Source of the DNA: Massilia brevitalea
GTDB taxonomy: Bacteria > Pseudomonadota > Gammaproteobacteria > Burkholderiales > Burkholderiaceae_D
Reading direction: 5' to 3'
DNA length: 64,000 nt
Assembly (NCBI RefSeq): GCF_030711405.1
Contig: NZ_JAULSI010000012.1
Span: 62,001-126,000 of the forward strand
The notes below the pieces were generated by a model. The model saw only the letters and a program-made list of their open reading frames with translations. It had not been told where the DNA came from and searched no databases. Positions 25,957 to 34,536 of the stretch are shown in pieces. A program made the position numbers and the translations under genes. Numbering within the stretch: position 1 is the first letter of the stretch; every line of letters starts with the position of its first letter.

Positions 25957-26918
25957 GCCCGCAGCGAACCCTCGGTTTCCAGGGCCGCCAGTTCGGCCAT
26001 GACGGTGTCGAGGATGCGCGGGTTGCGCCCCAGCGCCACGTGGCCGACGCCGCCGAAAGCGAGGTTGCGCGCCCCCGGCAGCCGGCTCGATGTCTGCGGC
26101 GAGATGATGTTGTCGTGGTGCGAGAAGATCGAGGTGAACAGGGCCCGGCGCGCCGCATCTTCGCCGGCGTCGAGCCGGCGCAGCCAGTCGCAGGGAATGC
26201 CGCCCTTGCGCCGCATCTGCGCCGCGTTCACGCCCAGGCCGAAGTTGGCCAGGCCGGTGCCGAAGTGCGGCGTGCCGAGCGTGATCACGCGCACGATGCG
26301 CCTGCAGCCATGTTCATTGCCCTGCTCTGCACCGTATCTGCGCAGCCAGGCGCGCGCCACCAGTCCACCCATGCTGTGGGCGACGATGGCGATGCGGGCG
26401 GCGCCGGTCTGCGCGCGCAGGTGCTCGACGGCGCGTTCGACCTGGTCCACGTAGTGCTCGATGTCGCCGGCCACCGGCGCCAGGTCCACCGCCGCATGGC
26501 TGATGCGCGCGCGCGCCAAACGCGGCAGCAGGTGGGCCCAGTAGCCGCTGTTGCAGCCGTAGCCGTGCACCAGCAGCACCGGCAGCGCCGCCGAATCAAC
26601 GAACACGCTCAGCCCTTCGCGCGCCCAGGGCATGGTCCAGGAGGTGTAGAACATGCTGGCGCAGAATTCCTCGGCCAGCAGGCGCAGGCGCGCCAGCGGG
26701 CCGAGGCGGAATGCGGGCGGCGTCGGGCTGGCGAAGAAGGCGGCCAGCACGAAGTTGTTCATGTTGATCGCGAGGCGCACCAGGGCCACGCAGCCGCATC
26801 CGAATGCGGCAGCCAGCGCGGGCCCGAACCCGAGCCAGCGCACGGCGGCCAGCGCGATCCCGAGCGCGGCGAGAAGCTGCACCAGCAGCACCAGTTGCAG
26901 CAGGCGGCGCGCCGTCAT
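25953..26918 (-). CDS. Membrane-anchored alpha/beta hydrolase (lipase-like)
   Basis: The 321-residue protein has two N-terminal hydrophobic segments (about 5-25 and 31-50). An alpha/beta hydrolase domain from about 110 follows, with VLLVHGYGCNSGYW (oxyanion region), the nucleophile elbow AHSMGG (about 180-185) and a late His in GGVGHVALG. These are features of triacylglycerol lipases or esterases of the LipA/PGAP1 type. It is in one operon with a GMC oxidoreductase (19 nt upstream) and the double-receiver gene, with which it overlaps by 4 nt. Confidence 0.88.
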   Translation of the reverse strand: MTARRLLQLVLLVQLLAALGIALAAVRWLGFGPALAAAFGCGCVALVRLAINMNNFVLAAFFASPTPPAFRLGPLARLRLLAEEFCASMFYTSWTMPWAREGLSVFVDSAALPVLLVHGYGCNSGYWAHLLPRLARARISHAAVDLAPVAGDIEHYVDQVERAVEHLRAQTGAARIAIVAHSMGGLVARAWLRRYGAEQGNEHGCRRIVRVITLGTPHFGTGLANFGLGVNAAQMRRKGGIPCDWLRRLDAGEDAARRALFTSIFSHHDNIISPQTSSRLPGARNLAFGGVGHVALGRNPRILDTVMAELAALETEGSLRA

Positions 26919-26937
26919 CGCTTCATCGCCTTATGCA

Positions 26938-28578
26938 TCAAGCCGCCTCCGGGCGCGGCGCGGGCTGGCCGGTCAGCTCCTGCGCCAGGCCGCTGGCCAG
27001 GCGCGCCGTCACGCCATAGATCGACAGCTGGGGATTGGCGCCGATCGAGGTCGGGAACAGCGAGCCGTCGTGCACCGACAGGTTGGCCAGGCCGCGGTAG
27101 CGTCCATCGGGCGCCACCACGCCGCGGCGCTCGTCGCCGGCCATGGTGCAGCCGCCCATCACGTGGGCCGAGGCCACGCGCGTCATGTGCAGGGCCTGCG
27201 GCAGGGCCGCGATTTCGCGCCTGGCCTCGCTCCAGCTGGCGTAGGCGCGCGCGGTCTCGTGGGCCGGACGCACGGTGCTGGCGCCGGCGGCGAACTGGAT
27301 CTCGGCCATGCTGAGGAGAGCACGGCGCGCGCCGTCCCAGAGCAAGTCGTTCAGGGGGTAGTCGAGGACGGCGGCGCCATCCTTCAGTTGCACGCTGCCG
27401 CCGGGCGAGTCGTCGTGGAAGCCGTCGCGCAGCAGCGCCAGCATGCCCTGGATGTGCGGGAACTGGCGCATCATGGCGGCGTGGTCCTGGCCGAAACCGT
27501 TCATCGTGGTTGACAGCAGCACCGGGTGCAGCGGCGGCGCTTCCAGCTTGTAGCCGAGCGGGCCGTCGATGGGCGCGGTGTGCAGGAAGTGGTCGGAATA
27601 CACGGTCTGCGGCGCGCCGGCATAGGCATCCACGCGCTGCGGGAAGATGCCGGCCGAGATCAGCGTCGGGTGCAGGAAGGTGCGCTTGCCGAGCAGCCCA
27701 TGCGGGTCCGGCGCGTTCGAGCGCAGCAGCAGCGCCGGCGAATTGATGGCGCCGCCGGCCACCACGTAGTGCTTGGCGCGCAGGCGCAGCTGGCGGCCGG
27801 TCGGCGCCACGCCGTCAGGCTGCAGGGCGGTGCACAGCAGCGACTGCACGCGCTCGCCCTCGATCTCGAAGCGCTCGGCGCGAACGCGCGTGACGAGCTG
27901 CGCGCCATGGTCCAGGGCCGAAGGGATGGTCGTGACCAGCATCGACTGCTTGGCGTTGGTCGGGCAGCCCATGCCGCAGTAGCCGAGGTTCCAGCAGCCG
28001 TTCACGTTACGCCGGATCAGGCCCGATGAGATACCGAGTCTGGCGGCGCCGCGCCCGAGCAGGGCATTGTTCTCGTTCGGCGCGGCCTGCCAGTCGCCGA
28101 TGTGCAGGCGCGCTTCCATCATCGCGAACCAGGGCGCCATGGCCTGCTCGCCGAAGCCGTCGAGGCCGAAGCGGCTGCGCCAGTAGTCGAGCGTGGACGG
28201 CGGCGTGCGGAAGCTCGAGGTCCAGTTCACGACCGTCGAGCCGCCGACGGTGCGGCCCTGCAGGATCTTGATGCCCTTGTCGAGCGTCTGGCGCGCAGCC
28301 GATTCCTGGTACAGCGCGGGATAGGCGTCGGCTTCGCGCATCTTGAAGTCTTTCGACGAGCGCAGCGCGCCCTCTTCCACCACCAGCACCTGCAGGCCGG
28401 CCAGCGCCAGGATCTCGGCCGTCACGCCGCCGCCGGCGCCGCTGCCGACGATCACGACGTCGGCTTCCAGCGTGCGGTCGGCTTCCAGCGTGGCGCCGTC
28501 GACGATGCGCCAGCCGCGGGCGATGCCCTGGCGGATCGGATCGGGAATGAAATCGTTCCGTGCTTCGCTCATCGGCAA
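26938..28578 (-). CDS. GMC family FAD-dependent oxidoreductase
   Basis: The 546-residue flavoprotein has the FAD-binding motif VVIVGSGAGGGVTAEILALAG (about 41-61), the mid-protein CGMGCPTNAKQSM and the GMC C-terminal signature with HVMGGCTMAG and SLFPTSIGANPQLSIYGV, including the catalytic-type His-Asn pair. The GCPTNAKQSM box and the separate Tat-signal partner resemble membrane-linked alcohol or long-chain-alcohol oxidoreductases. It lies 4 nt downstream of the Tat gene, whose product could export it or act as its small subunit. Confidence 0.92.
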   Translation of the reverse strand: MPMSEARNDFIPDPIRQGIARGWRIVDGATLEADRTLEADVVIVGSGAGGGVTAEILALAGLQVLVVEEGALRSSKDFKMREADAYPALYQESAARQTLDKGIKILQGRTVGGSTVVNWTSSFRTPPSTLDYWRSRFGLDGFGEQAMAPWFAMMEARLHIGDWQAAPNENNALLGRGAARLGISSGLIRRNVNGCWNLGYCGMGCPTNAKQSMLVTTIPSALDHGAQLVTRVRAERFEIEGERVQSLLCTALQPDGVAPTGRQLRLRAKHYVVAGGAINSPALLLRSNAPDPHGLLGKRTFLHPTLISAGIFPQRVDAYAGAPQTVYSDHFLHTAPIDGPLGYKLEAPPLHPVLLSTTMNGFGQDHAAMMRQFPHIQGMLALLRDGFHDDSPGGSVQLKDGAAVLDYPLNDLLWDGARRALLSMAEIQFAAGASTVRPAHETARAYASWSEARREIAALPQALHMTRVASAHVMGGCTMAGDERRGVVAPDGRYRGLANLSVHDGSLFPTSIGANPQLSIYGVTARLASGLAQELTGQPAPRPEAA

Positions 28579-28582
28579 CTCC

Positions 28583-29104
28583 TCACGACAGTTCTTTCAG
28601 CGGGCCGGGATAGCCGATCGCGCTCCAGCTGGCCGGCTGGGCATACCAGGCGCCGAGCGAGAGGTCGTGCAGCGCGCCGTAGGCCGTGCGCAGCAGGGCG
28701 AAGCGGTGCAGGCGCCAGTCCTGGAGGAAGGCCGCGACCTCGGTGTCGGATGCCTGCGCCCAGCCGCCGGCAATACCGGTCAGCAGGCGTCGCGCCGGCG
28801 CCAGCGCGAGCAGGCCGAACAGGTCCTGGACTTCCTTCTGCACGGACAGGGGCAGATTCGAAACCGCGGTATGGACGCCGTCAAGCGTGGCGGCGATGGC
28901 GGCCTGGCGCTCGGCGGCGCCGGCCGGCAAGGCGCCAGCCAGGATCGCAGGCACGATGGCGCCGAGCGCGGCGCGTGCTTCGCCGTCGAGCACGAAACGT
29001 TGCGGGTTGGGGGCCTGCGTGGCGCGGTAGATGCCGCCGCCGGCGGCCAGGACCAGCGCACCCAGCACGCCCGCCTTCAGGAAGGATCTGCGGCTTGTCT
29101 CCAT
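28583..29104 (-). CDS. Twin-arginine signal protein, small partner of GMC oxidoreductase
   Basis: The 173-residue protein starts with METSRRSFLKAGVLGALVLAAGGG, a clear Tat signal (SRRSFLK). The mature part is helical (ALGAIVPAILAGALPAGAAERQAAIAATLDGVHTAV) and resembles gluconate 2-dehydrogenase subunit 3-type proteins, which pair with GMC large subunits. In such complexes the large subunit lacks its own signal and is co-exported. It is the first gene of the four-gene operon. The 305-bp region upstream (29105-29408) shows no further gene. Confidence 0.85.
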   Translation of the reverse strand: METSRRSFLKAGVLGALVLAAGGGIYRATQAPNPQRFVLDGEARAALGAIVPAILAGALPAGAAERQAAIAATLDGVHTAVSNLPLSVQKEVQDLFGLLALAPARRLLTGIAGGWAQASDTEVAAFLQDWRLHRFALLRTAYGALHDLSLGAWYAQPASWSAIGYPGPLKELS

Positions 29105-29408
29105 CTGTCATCCTTGTTGTTATGTTCCCAGTGTACGCCAAACGCAGGGCCGCAAATCGCACGCGAACTAGAGGGAATCGTCGAAAAGATGGCATGCATG
29201 ACAAGCGTGCACAGGACGTTTGCATGGGAAGCCGCCGGTGCAAATATTGTCTGCAACGATGCGCCGTTGGCCGCACGCTGCTCGGCGCAGCCGTTGCTTT
29301 CACGCCGGCTCCCGGGTAGCGCCGATCGCCCTGCGCAAGCATGACTTCTCAGCAGCGCCCGGGGCTTGTACCATAAGCCTATTCAACCCAGCTCACGAAA
29401 GCACATCC

Positions 29409-29870
29409 ATGACCGTTTCCGCACTCCTGCGCGCCGTCTGCGCAGCCACCCTGGCCGCCGCCTGCGCCCTGCCCGCCCATGCCGACAGCGCCTCGTCGGT
29501 CGCATCGAGCGCCGGCTCGGCTTCGTCGGGCAGCATTTCCGACTCGATCGGCGCCTCCAGCGACAGCTCGGGCGGCGACCGCCGCGTTGCCGCCGGCGAC
29601 TACCGCGTCATCGACATCGCCCAGGCCCCGGCCAAGCCCGGCACCACGCGCATGACCCTGCGCGCCGCCGCCGGCCCGGCGCGCGAGTTCTACCTCGACG
29701 TACCGGACCGCGCCCTGGCCGCACGCAGCGTCGCCAAAGGCGAAGTGGTGCGGGTGAACGAACGCGTCTACGGCTACGAGTTCGCGCATGCCGACGACCA
29801 GCAGCCCTTCTTCCTGGCGCTGCAGGACGAGTGGTACCGCGAACTTGGCTCGAAGCAGGTCGCGATCTGA
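29409..29870 (+). CDS. Exported Ser-rich hypothetical protein upstream of DUF2145
   Basis: The 153-residue protein has a signal peptide (cleavage after LPAHA) and a Ser-rich linker (SASSVASSAGSASSGSISDSIGASSDSS, about 27-55). A compact C-terminal domain follows (RRVAAGDYRVIDIAQAPAKPGTTRMTLRAAAG...EFYLDVP). No known function is recognised. Its stop overlaps the start of the DUF2145 gene (TGATG), so the two are translationally coupled and probably act together in the periplasm. Confidence 0.8.
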   Translation: MTVSALLRAVCAATLAAACALPAHADSASSVASSAGSASSGSISDSIGASSDSSGGDRRVAAGDYRVIDIAQAPAKPGTTRMTLRAAAGPAREFYLDVPDRALAARSVAKGEVVRVNERVYGYEFAHADDQQPFFLALQDEWYRELGSKQVAI

Positions 29871-30784
29871 TGCCACGCCTGGCGCGCCTGGCACGCCGCG
29901 CCACTGCGGCAGCGCTGCTGTGCGCGGGCGGCGCGGCCCAGGCCGGCCTGCCGACCTTCTGCGAGCGCCCGCGCGAGATCACGGCGCGCGAGCAGGACCG
30001 CGTGCTGCGCTTTGCCGGCGCGGTGAAGGCGGAACTGGAACGCTCGGGCCAGCGCGTGGCGCTGATCGCGCGCGCCGGCGTCGACCTCGAGCGCTTCGGG
30101 CTGCTGTACTCGCATGCGGGCGTGGCCTTGAAGGACAATCCCGGCAGCCCCTGGGGCGTGCGCCAGCTGTACTATGCCTGCGAAGAGTCGCGTCCGCGCC
30201 TGTTCGACCAGGGTATCTCCGGCTTCGCGCTGGGGGCCGATGCGCCGGGCCATGGGCACGTGTCGCTGCTGTTCCTGCCCGACGAGCGCAGCGCCCTGCT
30301 GGAACAGGCGGCGCTCGACAAGCCGCTGGCGCTGTCGCTGCTGGCCGGGCAGTACAGCGCGAATGCGTATGCCTTCGGCACGCGCTACCAGAACTGCAAT
30401 CAATGGGTGGCCGAACTGCTGGCCAGTGCCTGGGGCCGGCTGGAAGGCGGCGAACACGCGCGCAAACAGTCCCAGGACTGGCTGCGCGCCCAGGGCTATG
30501 CCGCCGGGCCGGTGCGCATTCCCTCGCACCTGATGATGTTTGCCGGCCAGTTTGTGCCGCTGGTGCACGTCGACGACCACCCGGTCGAGGACATCCACGC
30601 GCTGGCCCTGCAGGTGAGCATACCGGAGGCGATCGAGCGCTTCGTGCGGCAGCAGGTGCCGCAGGCGCGCCACGTCGAACTCTGCCACGATACGCAACGA
30701 ATCGTCGTGCGCCGCGACGGTCCGCCGATTGGCGCGGAGTGCCGTGCGATGGCGGGCGACGATGTGATCAGCCTTGGAAGCTGA
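29870..30784 (+). CDS. DUF2145 exported protein with papain-like His / Asn-Cys pattern
   Basis: The 304-residue protein has a signal peptide (cleavage after AAQA, about 1-25). It matches DUF2145: FCERPREITAREQDRVLRFA at the start, YSHAGVALKDNPGSPWGVRQLYYACEE, and YQNCNQWVAELLASAWG. The His in YSHAGVAL and the Cys in QNCNQW are placed as in permuted NlpC/P60-like hydrolases, which suggests a periplasmic amidase or peptidase, though the family is uncharacterised. The TGATG overlap fixes the start at 29870. Confidence 0.85.
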   Translation: MPRLARLARRATAAALLCAGGAAQAGLPTFCERPREITAREQDRVLRFAGAVKAELERSGQRVALIARAGVDLERFGLLYSHAGVALKDNPGSPWGVRQLYYACEESRPRLFDQGISGFALGADAPGHGHVSLLFLPDERSALLEQAALDKPLALSLLAGQYSANAYAFGTRYQNCNQWVAELLASAWGRLEGGEHARKQSQDWLRAQGYAAGPVRIPSHLMMFAGQFVPLVHVDDHPVEDIHALALQVSIPEAIERFVRQQVPQARHVELCHDTQRIVVRRDGPPIGAECRAMAGDDVISLGS

Positions 30785-30796
30785 CCAGAAGGGCTG

Positions 30797-31546
30797 CTAG
30801 CGCTTGAGGATCTGGCGCGCGATTCCGCGCAGGATATTCACTTCCTCGGTTTCCAGGCCGGTGCGCGAGAACAGCCGCTTCAGGCGCGGCATCAGCTTGC
30901 CGGGATTGTCCGCCTTCAGGAAACCGATCGACACCAGCGCTTCTTCCAGGTGCGCATACATGCCCTCGACCTGGTCCAGGCTGGCGGCCTCGCCATGGTA
31001 GCCGACCGCCGTGGCCGGCAGCGCGTCCCCGACAGCGCCCATCCGGCATTCGTAAGCCAGCACCTGGGCCGCCTGCGACAGATTCAGCGACGAGTACGCG
31101 GGATTCGCCGGGATATTGATCAGGACGTTGCAGCCCTCGACGATCCCGTTCGGCAAGCCGACCCGCTCGTTGCCGAAGATGAGCGCCGGACGCAAGTCCT
31201 GCTGCCCGGCGATGTGCCCGGCAAAGCTGCGCGGCGACCACACCGGCGGCGAGAATTCGCGCAGCCGCGCCGACACTGCCGCGGCGAAATTGCAGCCCTC
31301 GAGCGCCTCGCCGATGCTGCCGACGATGCGTGCATTCGTCAATACGTCAATTGCGCCGCTGGCAAAGGCCACCGCTTCCGGATCGGCAAGGGGGTCGGCG
31401 CAGCGCGGCGCCACCAGCACCAGTTCGGTGAAACCCATGGTCTTCATGGCGCGCGCCACCGAGCCGACATTCCCGGCGCGGCTGGTTTCGACGAGCACGA
31501 AGCGCAGGCGAGTGAAAAGAGACGTGTCGGATTCGTTCGGGTTCAT
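30797..31546 (-). CDS. trmJ: tRNA (cytidine/uridine-2'-O-)-methyltransferase TrmJ
   Basis: The 249-residue SPOUT methyltransferase 2'-O-methylates position 32 of tRNAs. It has the SpoU motifs: RFVLVETSRAGNVGSVARAMKTMGF (motif 1, about 14-38), ALIFGNERVGL (motif 2, about 120-130) and NPAYSSLNLSQAAQVLAYE (motif 3, about 147-165). All are intact, and the C-terminal extension is typical of TrmJ. It is divergent from suhB, as in other Betaproteobacteria. Confidence 0.95.
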   Translation of the reverse strand: MNPNESDTSLFTRLRFVLVETSRAGNVGSVARAMKTMGFTELVLVAPRCADPLADPEAVAFASGAIDVLTNARIVGSIGEALEGCNFAAAVSARLREFSPPVWSPRSFAGHIAGQQDLRPALIFGNERVGLPNGIVEGCNVLINIPANPAYSSLNLSQAAQVLAYECRMGAVGDALPATAVGYHGEAASLDQVEGMYAHLEEALVSIGFLKADNPGKLMPRLKRLFSRTGLETEEVNILRGIARQILKR

Positions 31547-31712
31547 TTAAAATAGCGCCATCGCGCGGCGACGAACAATGGATTTTTCGGCATCAAGGGC
31601 CGGGATTTTAACGGGTTCGGCGCCGCTTTGCTCTTTAATTCACTCTATTCCGACGGTTCACGGCGCCAGACTGCGCGGTGGGCGTCAGCATTTTTTTACG
31701 GAAAAAGCTTTC

Positions 31713-32501
31713 ATGCACCCAATGCTCAACACGGCCATCAAGGCCGCTCGCCGCGCTGCCACTGTCATTAACCGCGCGTCTTTCGACCTGGACCGCGTTA
31801 CCGTCTCGGAAAAACAACACAACGATTTCGTCACCGACGTCGACCAGGCTTCCGAGCAAGCCATCGTCGAAACCCTGCTGAAAGCCTACCCTGACCACGC
31901 CATCCTGGCCGAAGAGTCGGGCGCTTCGCGCAATTTGAACGACGAAAGCGAATACGTCTGGATCATCGATCCGCTCGACGGCACCACCAACTTCCTGCAC
32001 GGCTACCCTAACTATTGCATCTCGATCGCGCTGCAGCAGCGCGGCGTGATCACGCAAGCCGTGGTCTACGACCCGGTGCGCAACGATTTGTTCACCGCCA
32101 CCAAGGGCGCGGGCGCCTACCTGAACGACAAGCGCATCCGCGTCAAGAACAACGACCGCATCGTCAAGTCGCTGCTGGCTGCCGGCCATGGCCCTGATCC
32201 ACGCGCGCTGGCCGAATACCTGCGCATGTACGAAGTCGTCGCCTCGCGCTGCCACGGCGTGCGCAGCGCCGGTTCGGCCGCACTGGAACTGGCCAACGTG
32301 GCCGCCGGCCGCGTCGACGGTTACTTCGAAAAGGGCCTGAAGATCTGGGACATCGCGGCGGGTTCGCTTCTGGTGACCGAAGCGGGTGGCATCGTCGGCG
32401 AGTTCAACGGCGAATCGCAGTACCTGAACAAAGGCGACATCATCGCCGCCGGCCCGAAAGTGTTCGCGCAGATGGTGCCTTTGATGGTCCCGTTCGCATA
32501 A
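31713..32501 (+). CDS. suhB: Inositol monophosphatase family protein SuhB
   Basis: The 262-residue Mg-dependent phosphatase has all metal-site motifs: [13 protein letters not shown] (about 68-72), [17 protein letters not shown] (about 88-104) and the C-terminal KIWDIAAG. SuhB hydrolyses inositol-1-phosphate and also serves in rRNA transcription antitermination complexes with Nus factors. The ATG at 31713 follows GGAAAAAG. It is divergent from trmJ. Confidence 0.95.
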   Translation: MHPMLNTAIKAARRAATVINRASFDLDRVTVSEKQHNDFVTDVDQASEQAIVETLLKAYPDHAILAEESGASRNLNDESEYVWIIDPLDGTTNFLHGYPNYCISIALQQRGVITQAVVYDPVRNDLFTATKGAGAYLNDKRIRVKNNDRIVKSLLAAGHGPDPRALAEYLRMYEVVASRCHGVRSAGSAALELANVAAGRVDGYFEKGLKIWDIAAGSLLVTEAGGIVGEFNGESQYLNKGDIIAAGPKVFAQMVPLMVPFA

Positions 32502-32522
32502 TCGCAGAATCGCGTAAAATAG

Positions 32523-32567
32523 CTGGATTCCAGGCCGCCGCGCAAGGTCGCACCCGGCCTGATCCAG
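32523..32567 (+). terminator. Stem-loop after suhB
   Basis: An interrupted stem pairs CTGGAT with ATCCAG and AGGCC with GGCCT, enclosing a 19-nt loop, 22 nt after the suhB stop. There is no clear T-run. It separates suhB from the helicase promoter. Confidence 0.4.
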
Positions 32568-32574
32568 CACAGCA

Positions 32575-32603
32575 TTTCCACACTGCAACAAATTCACTAT
32601 AAT
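32575..32603 (+). promoter_or_regulatory. Sigma-70-type promoter of the helicase gene
   Basis: TTTCCA (32575-32580), a 17-nt spacer and a consensus TATAAT (32598-32603) stand about 110 nt before the helicase ATG. The long leader between them resembles the 5' untranslated regions of cold-responsive RNA helicase genes. Confidence 0.65.
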
Positions 32604-32714
32604 CGGTTCGGGAGCGGACAGCGTATACGACGCTGCGCCAGCATTGCCCTGAACTGCCCTTCCGATCCTGGCGCCGCTTGCGCCGGCGGCGGAATCAACT
32701 TCACCAGAGAATCT

Positions 32715-34118
32715 ATGTCATTTGCTACCCTCGGCTTGTCCGACGCTATTGTTCGCGCAGTTACTGAGCAAGGCTATACCACGCCGACCCCGATCCAGGC
32801 CCAGGCCATCCCTGCCGTACTCGGCGGCGGCGATTTGCTGGCCGGCGCCCAGACCGGCACCGGCAAGACCGCCGGCTTCACCCTGCCGCTGCTGCAGCGC
32901 CTGTCGACCGACGCTGTCGGCGCAGCCATCAAGAGCAAGAGCGCCCCGCGTGCGATCCGCGCCCTGATCCTGGCCCCGACCCGCGAACTGGCGGCCCAGG
33001 TCGAGGAAAGCGTGCGCCTGTACGGCAAGTACACCAACCTGAACTCGGCCGTGATCTTCGGCGGCGTCGGCATCAACCCGCAGATCAAGCTGCTCAAGCA
33101 AGGCGTCGACGTGCTCGTCGCTACGCCGGGCCGCCTGCTGGACCACGTCGGCCAGCGCACCGTCGATCTGTCGAAGGTCGAGATCCTGATTCTGGACGAA
33201 GCCGACCGCATGCTCGACATGGGCTTCATCCACGACATCAAGAAAGTGCTGGCCGTGCTGCCGGCCAAGCGCCAGAACCTGCTGTTCTCGGCCACTTTCT
33301 CGGACGAGATCAAGGCCCTGGCCGACAAGCTGCTGAACAACCCGGCCTCGATTGAAGTCGCGCGCCGCAACTCGACCGTGGAAGTGATCGCCCAGAAGAT
33401 CCACCCGGTCGACCGCGACAAGAAGCACCCGATGCTGGCGCACCTGATCAAGGAAAACGACTGGCACCAGGTGCTGGTGTTCACCCGCACCAAGCACGGC
33501 GCGAACAAGCTGGTCGAGCAGCTGGGCAAGGATGGCATCGGCGCCATGGCGATCCATGGCAACAAGAGCCAGACCGCGCGCACCAAGGCCCTGTCCGAAT
33601 TCAAGGACGGCAGCCTGCAAGTGCTGGTGGCGACCGACATCGCCGCACGCGGCATCGACATCGACCAGCTGCCGCACGTCGTGAACTACGACCTGCCGAA
33701 CGTGCCGGAAGACTATGTTCACCGTATCGGCCGTACCGGCCGCGCCGGCGCCACCGGCGAAGCCGTGTCGCTGGTCTGCGTCGACGAGCACCAGATGCTG
33801 AAAGACATCGAAAAGCTGATCAAGCAGACCCTGCCGCGTCACGTGATCCCGGGCTTCGAGCCGGACATGAACGCCAAGGCTCAGCCGATCCAGCTGCGCA
33901 GCGGCGCGCCGGGCCATGCGAACCGTGGCGGCCGTCCAGGCGGCGGCCGTAGCGGCGGCCAGGGCCAGGGACGTAGCGCCGGTGCGGGCGCCGGCAACGG
34001 CGGCCGTGCTGCAGGCGGCGGCAATGGCGGCGCACGTCCGGCAGCTGCCGGCAACGGCGGCGGCAACCGCGGCGCACGCAGCGGTGCAGCGCCACGCCAG
34101 GGCGGCCGCGACCGTTAA
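32715..34118 (+). CDS. rhlE: DEAD-box ATP-dependent RNA helicase, RhlE type
   Basis: The 467-residue helicase has a Q-motif ([11 protein letters not shown]), Walker A AQTGTGKT (about 44-51), PTRELA, DEAD at 161-164, SAT, and HRIGRTGR in the second RecA lobe. The C-terminus from about residue 395 is rich in Gly, Arg and Asn ([14 protein letters not shown] and following), an RNA-binding tail usual in RhlE proteins. It unwinds RNA in ribosome maturation and mRNA decay, often in the cold. A strong promoter and a strong terminator make it a single-gene unit. Confidence 0.95.
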   Translation: MSFATLGLSDAIVRAVTEQGYTTPTPIQAQAIPAVLGGGDLLAGAQTGTGKTAGFTLPLLQRLSTDAVGAAIKSKSAPRAIRALILAPTRELAAQVEESVRLYGKYTNLNSAVIFGGVGINPQIKLLKQGVDVLVATPGRLLDHVGQRTVDLSKVEILILDEADRMLDMGFIHDIKKVLAVLPAKRQNLLFSATFSDEIKALADKLLNNPASIEVARRNSTVEVIAQKIHPVDRDKKHPMLAHLIKENDWHQVLVFTRTKHGANKLVEQLGKDGIGAMAIHGNKSQTARTKALSEFKDGSLQVLVATDIAARGIDIDQLPHVVNYDLPNVPEDYVHRIGRTGRAGATGEAVSLVCVDEHQMLKDIEKLIKQTLPRHVIPGFEPDMNAKAQPIQLRSGAPGHANRGGRPGGGRSGGQGQGRSAGAGAGNGGRAAGGGNGGARPAAAGNGGGNRGARSGAAPRQGGRDR

Positions 34119-34137
34119 GCTGATCTCGCTTTCGCTG

Positions 34138-34174
34138 AAAAGGACAGGACCGGGATGCCGGCCTGTCCTTTTTT
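34138..34174 (+). terminator. Rho-independent terminator of the helicase gene
   Basis: An 11-bp stem (AAAAGGACAGG / CCTGTCCTTTT) with an inner CCGG-GATG-CCGG hairpin is followed by a T-run, 19 nt after the stop codon. Confidence 0.9.
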
Positions 34175-34221
34175 GTTGGCGTGACGATGGTTGGCGCTGA
34201 CCGTGGATGCGGGCAGCGACC

Positions 34222-34426
34222 GTACGGTGGGCCGGGCCGCGAAAGGCACCCCGTGCCCACGCGGAGGGTGATGCCGCGTTACCGTCCGAGCGCGGCGATA
34301 ATGAATGCGGACCAATACAAGCGCTCGCGGCATGCCCGGGGCCGCGCCGGCGGCATGCAGCTTCTTCGGCGTTAAATGCGTGGTCACCATGCCAGCTTCC
34401 GCGTGGGCACGGGGCGCCCACCGTAC
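34222..34426. repeat. REP-like inverted pair 3 (one long-variant arm)
   Basis: The left unit (34222-34264) is the long form, with about 14 extra bases (CCGGGCCGCGAAAG) inside the palindrome. The right unit (34399-34426) is the short inverted form with one internal change (GGGGCGCCC). The extra segment corresponds in reverse complement to that of the 23.2-kb arm. The pair occupies most of the 418-bp gap between the helicase and the isomerase genes; no gene is seen in it. Confidence 0.8.
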
Positions 34427-34536
34427 AGTCGCGGCTGCCGCCATGACAACTCCATACCACGCCACACGATTGCCCACCCCAGCACGTTTTCACCCCGGAT
34501 GCTACGATAGCGGGCTGTCAACATTCGAGACCCGCC

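Noticed and set aside
29105-29408. Possible small gene between the Tat gene and the Ser-rich exported gene
   Set aside because: Frames here either extend from neighbours or lack a ribosome-binding site and recognisable protein features. The interval most likely holds divergent promoters.
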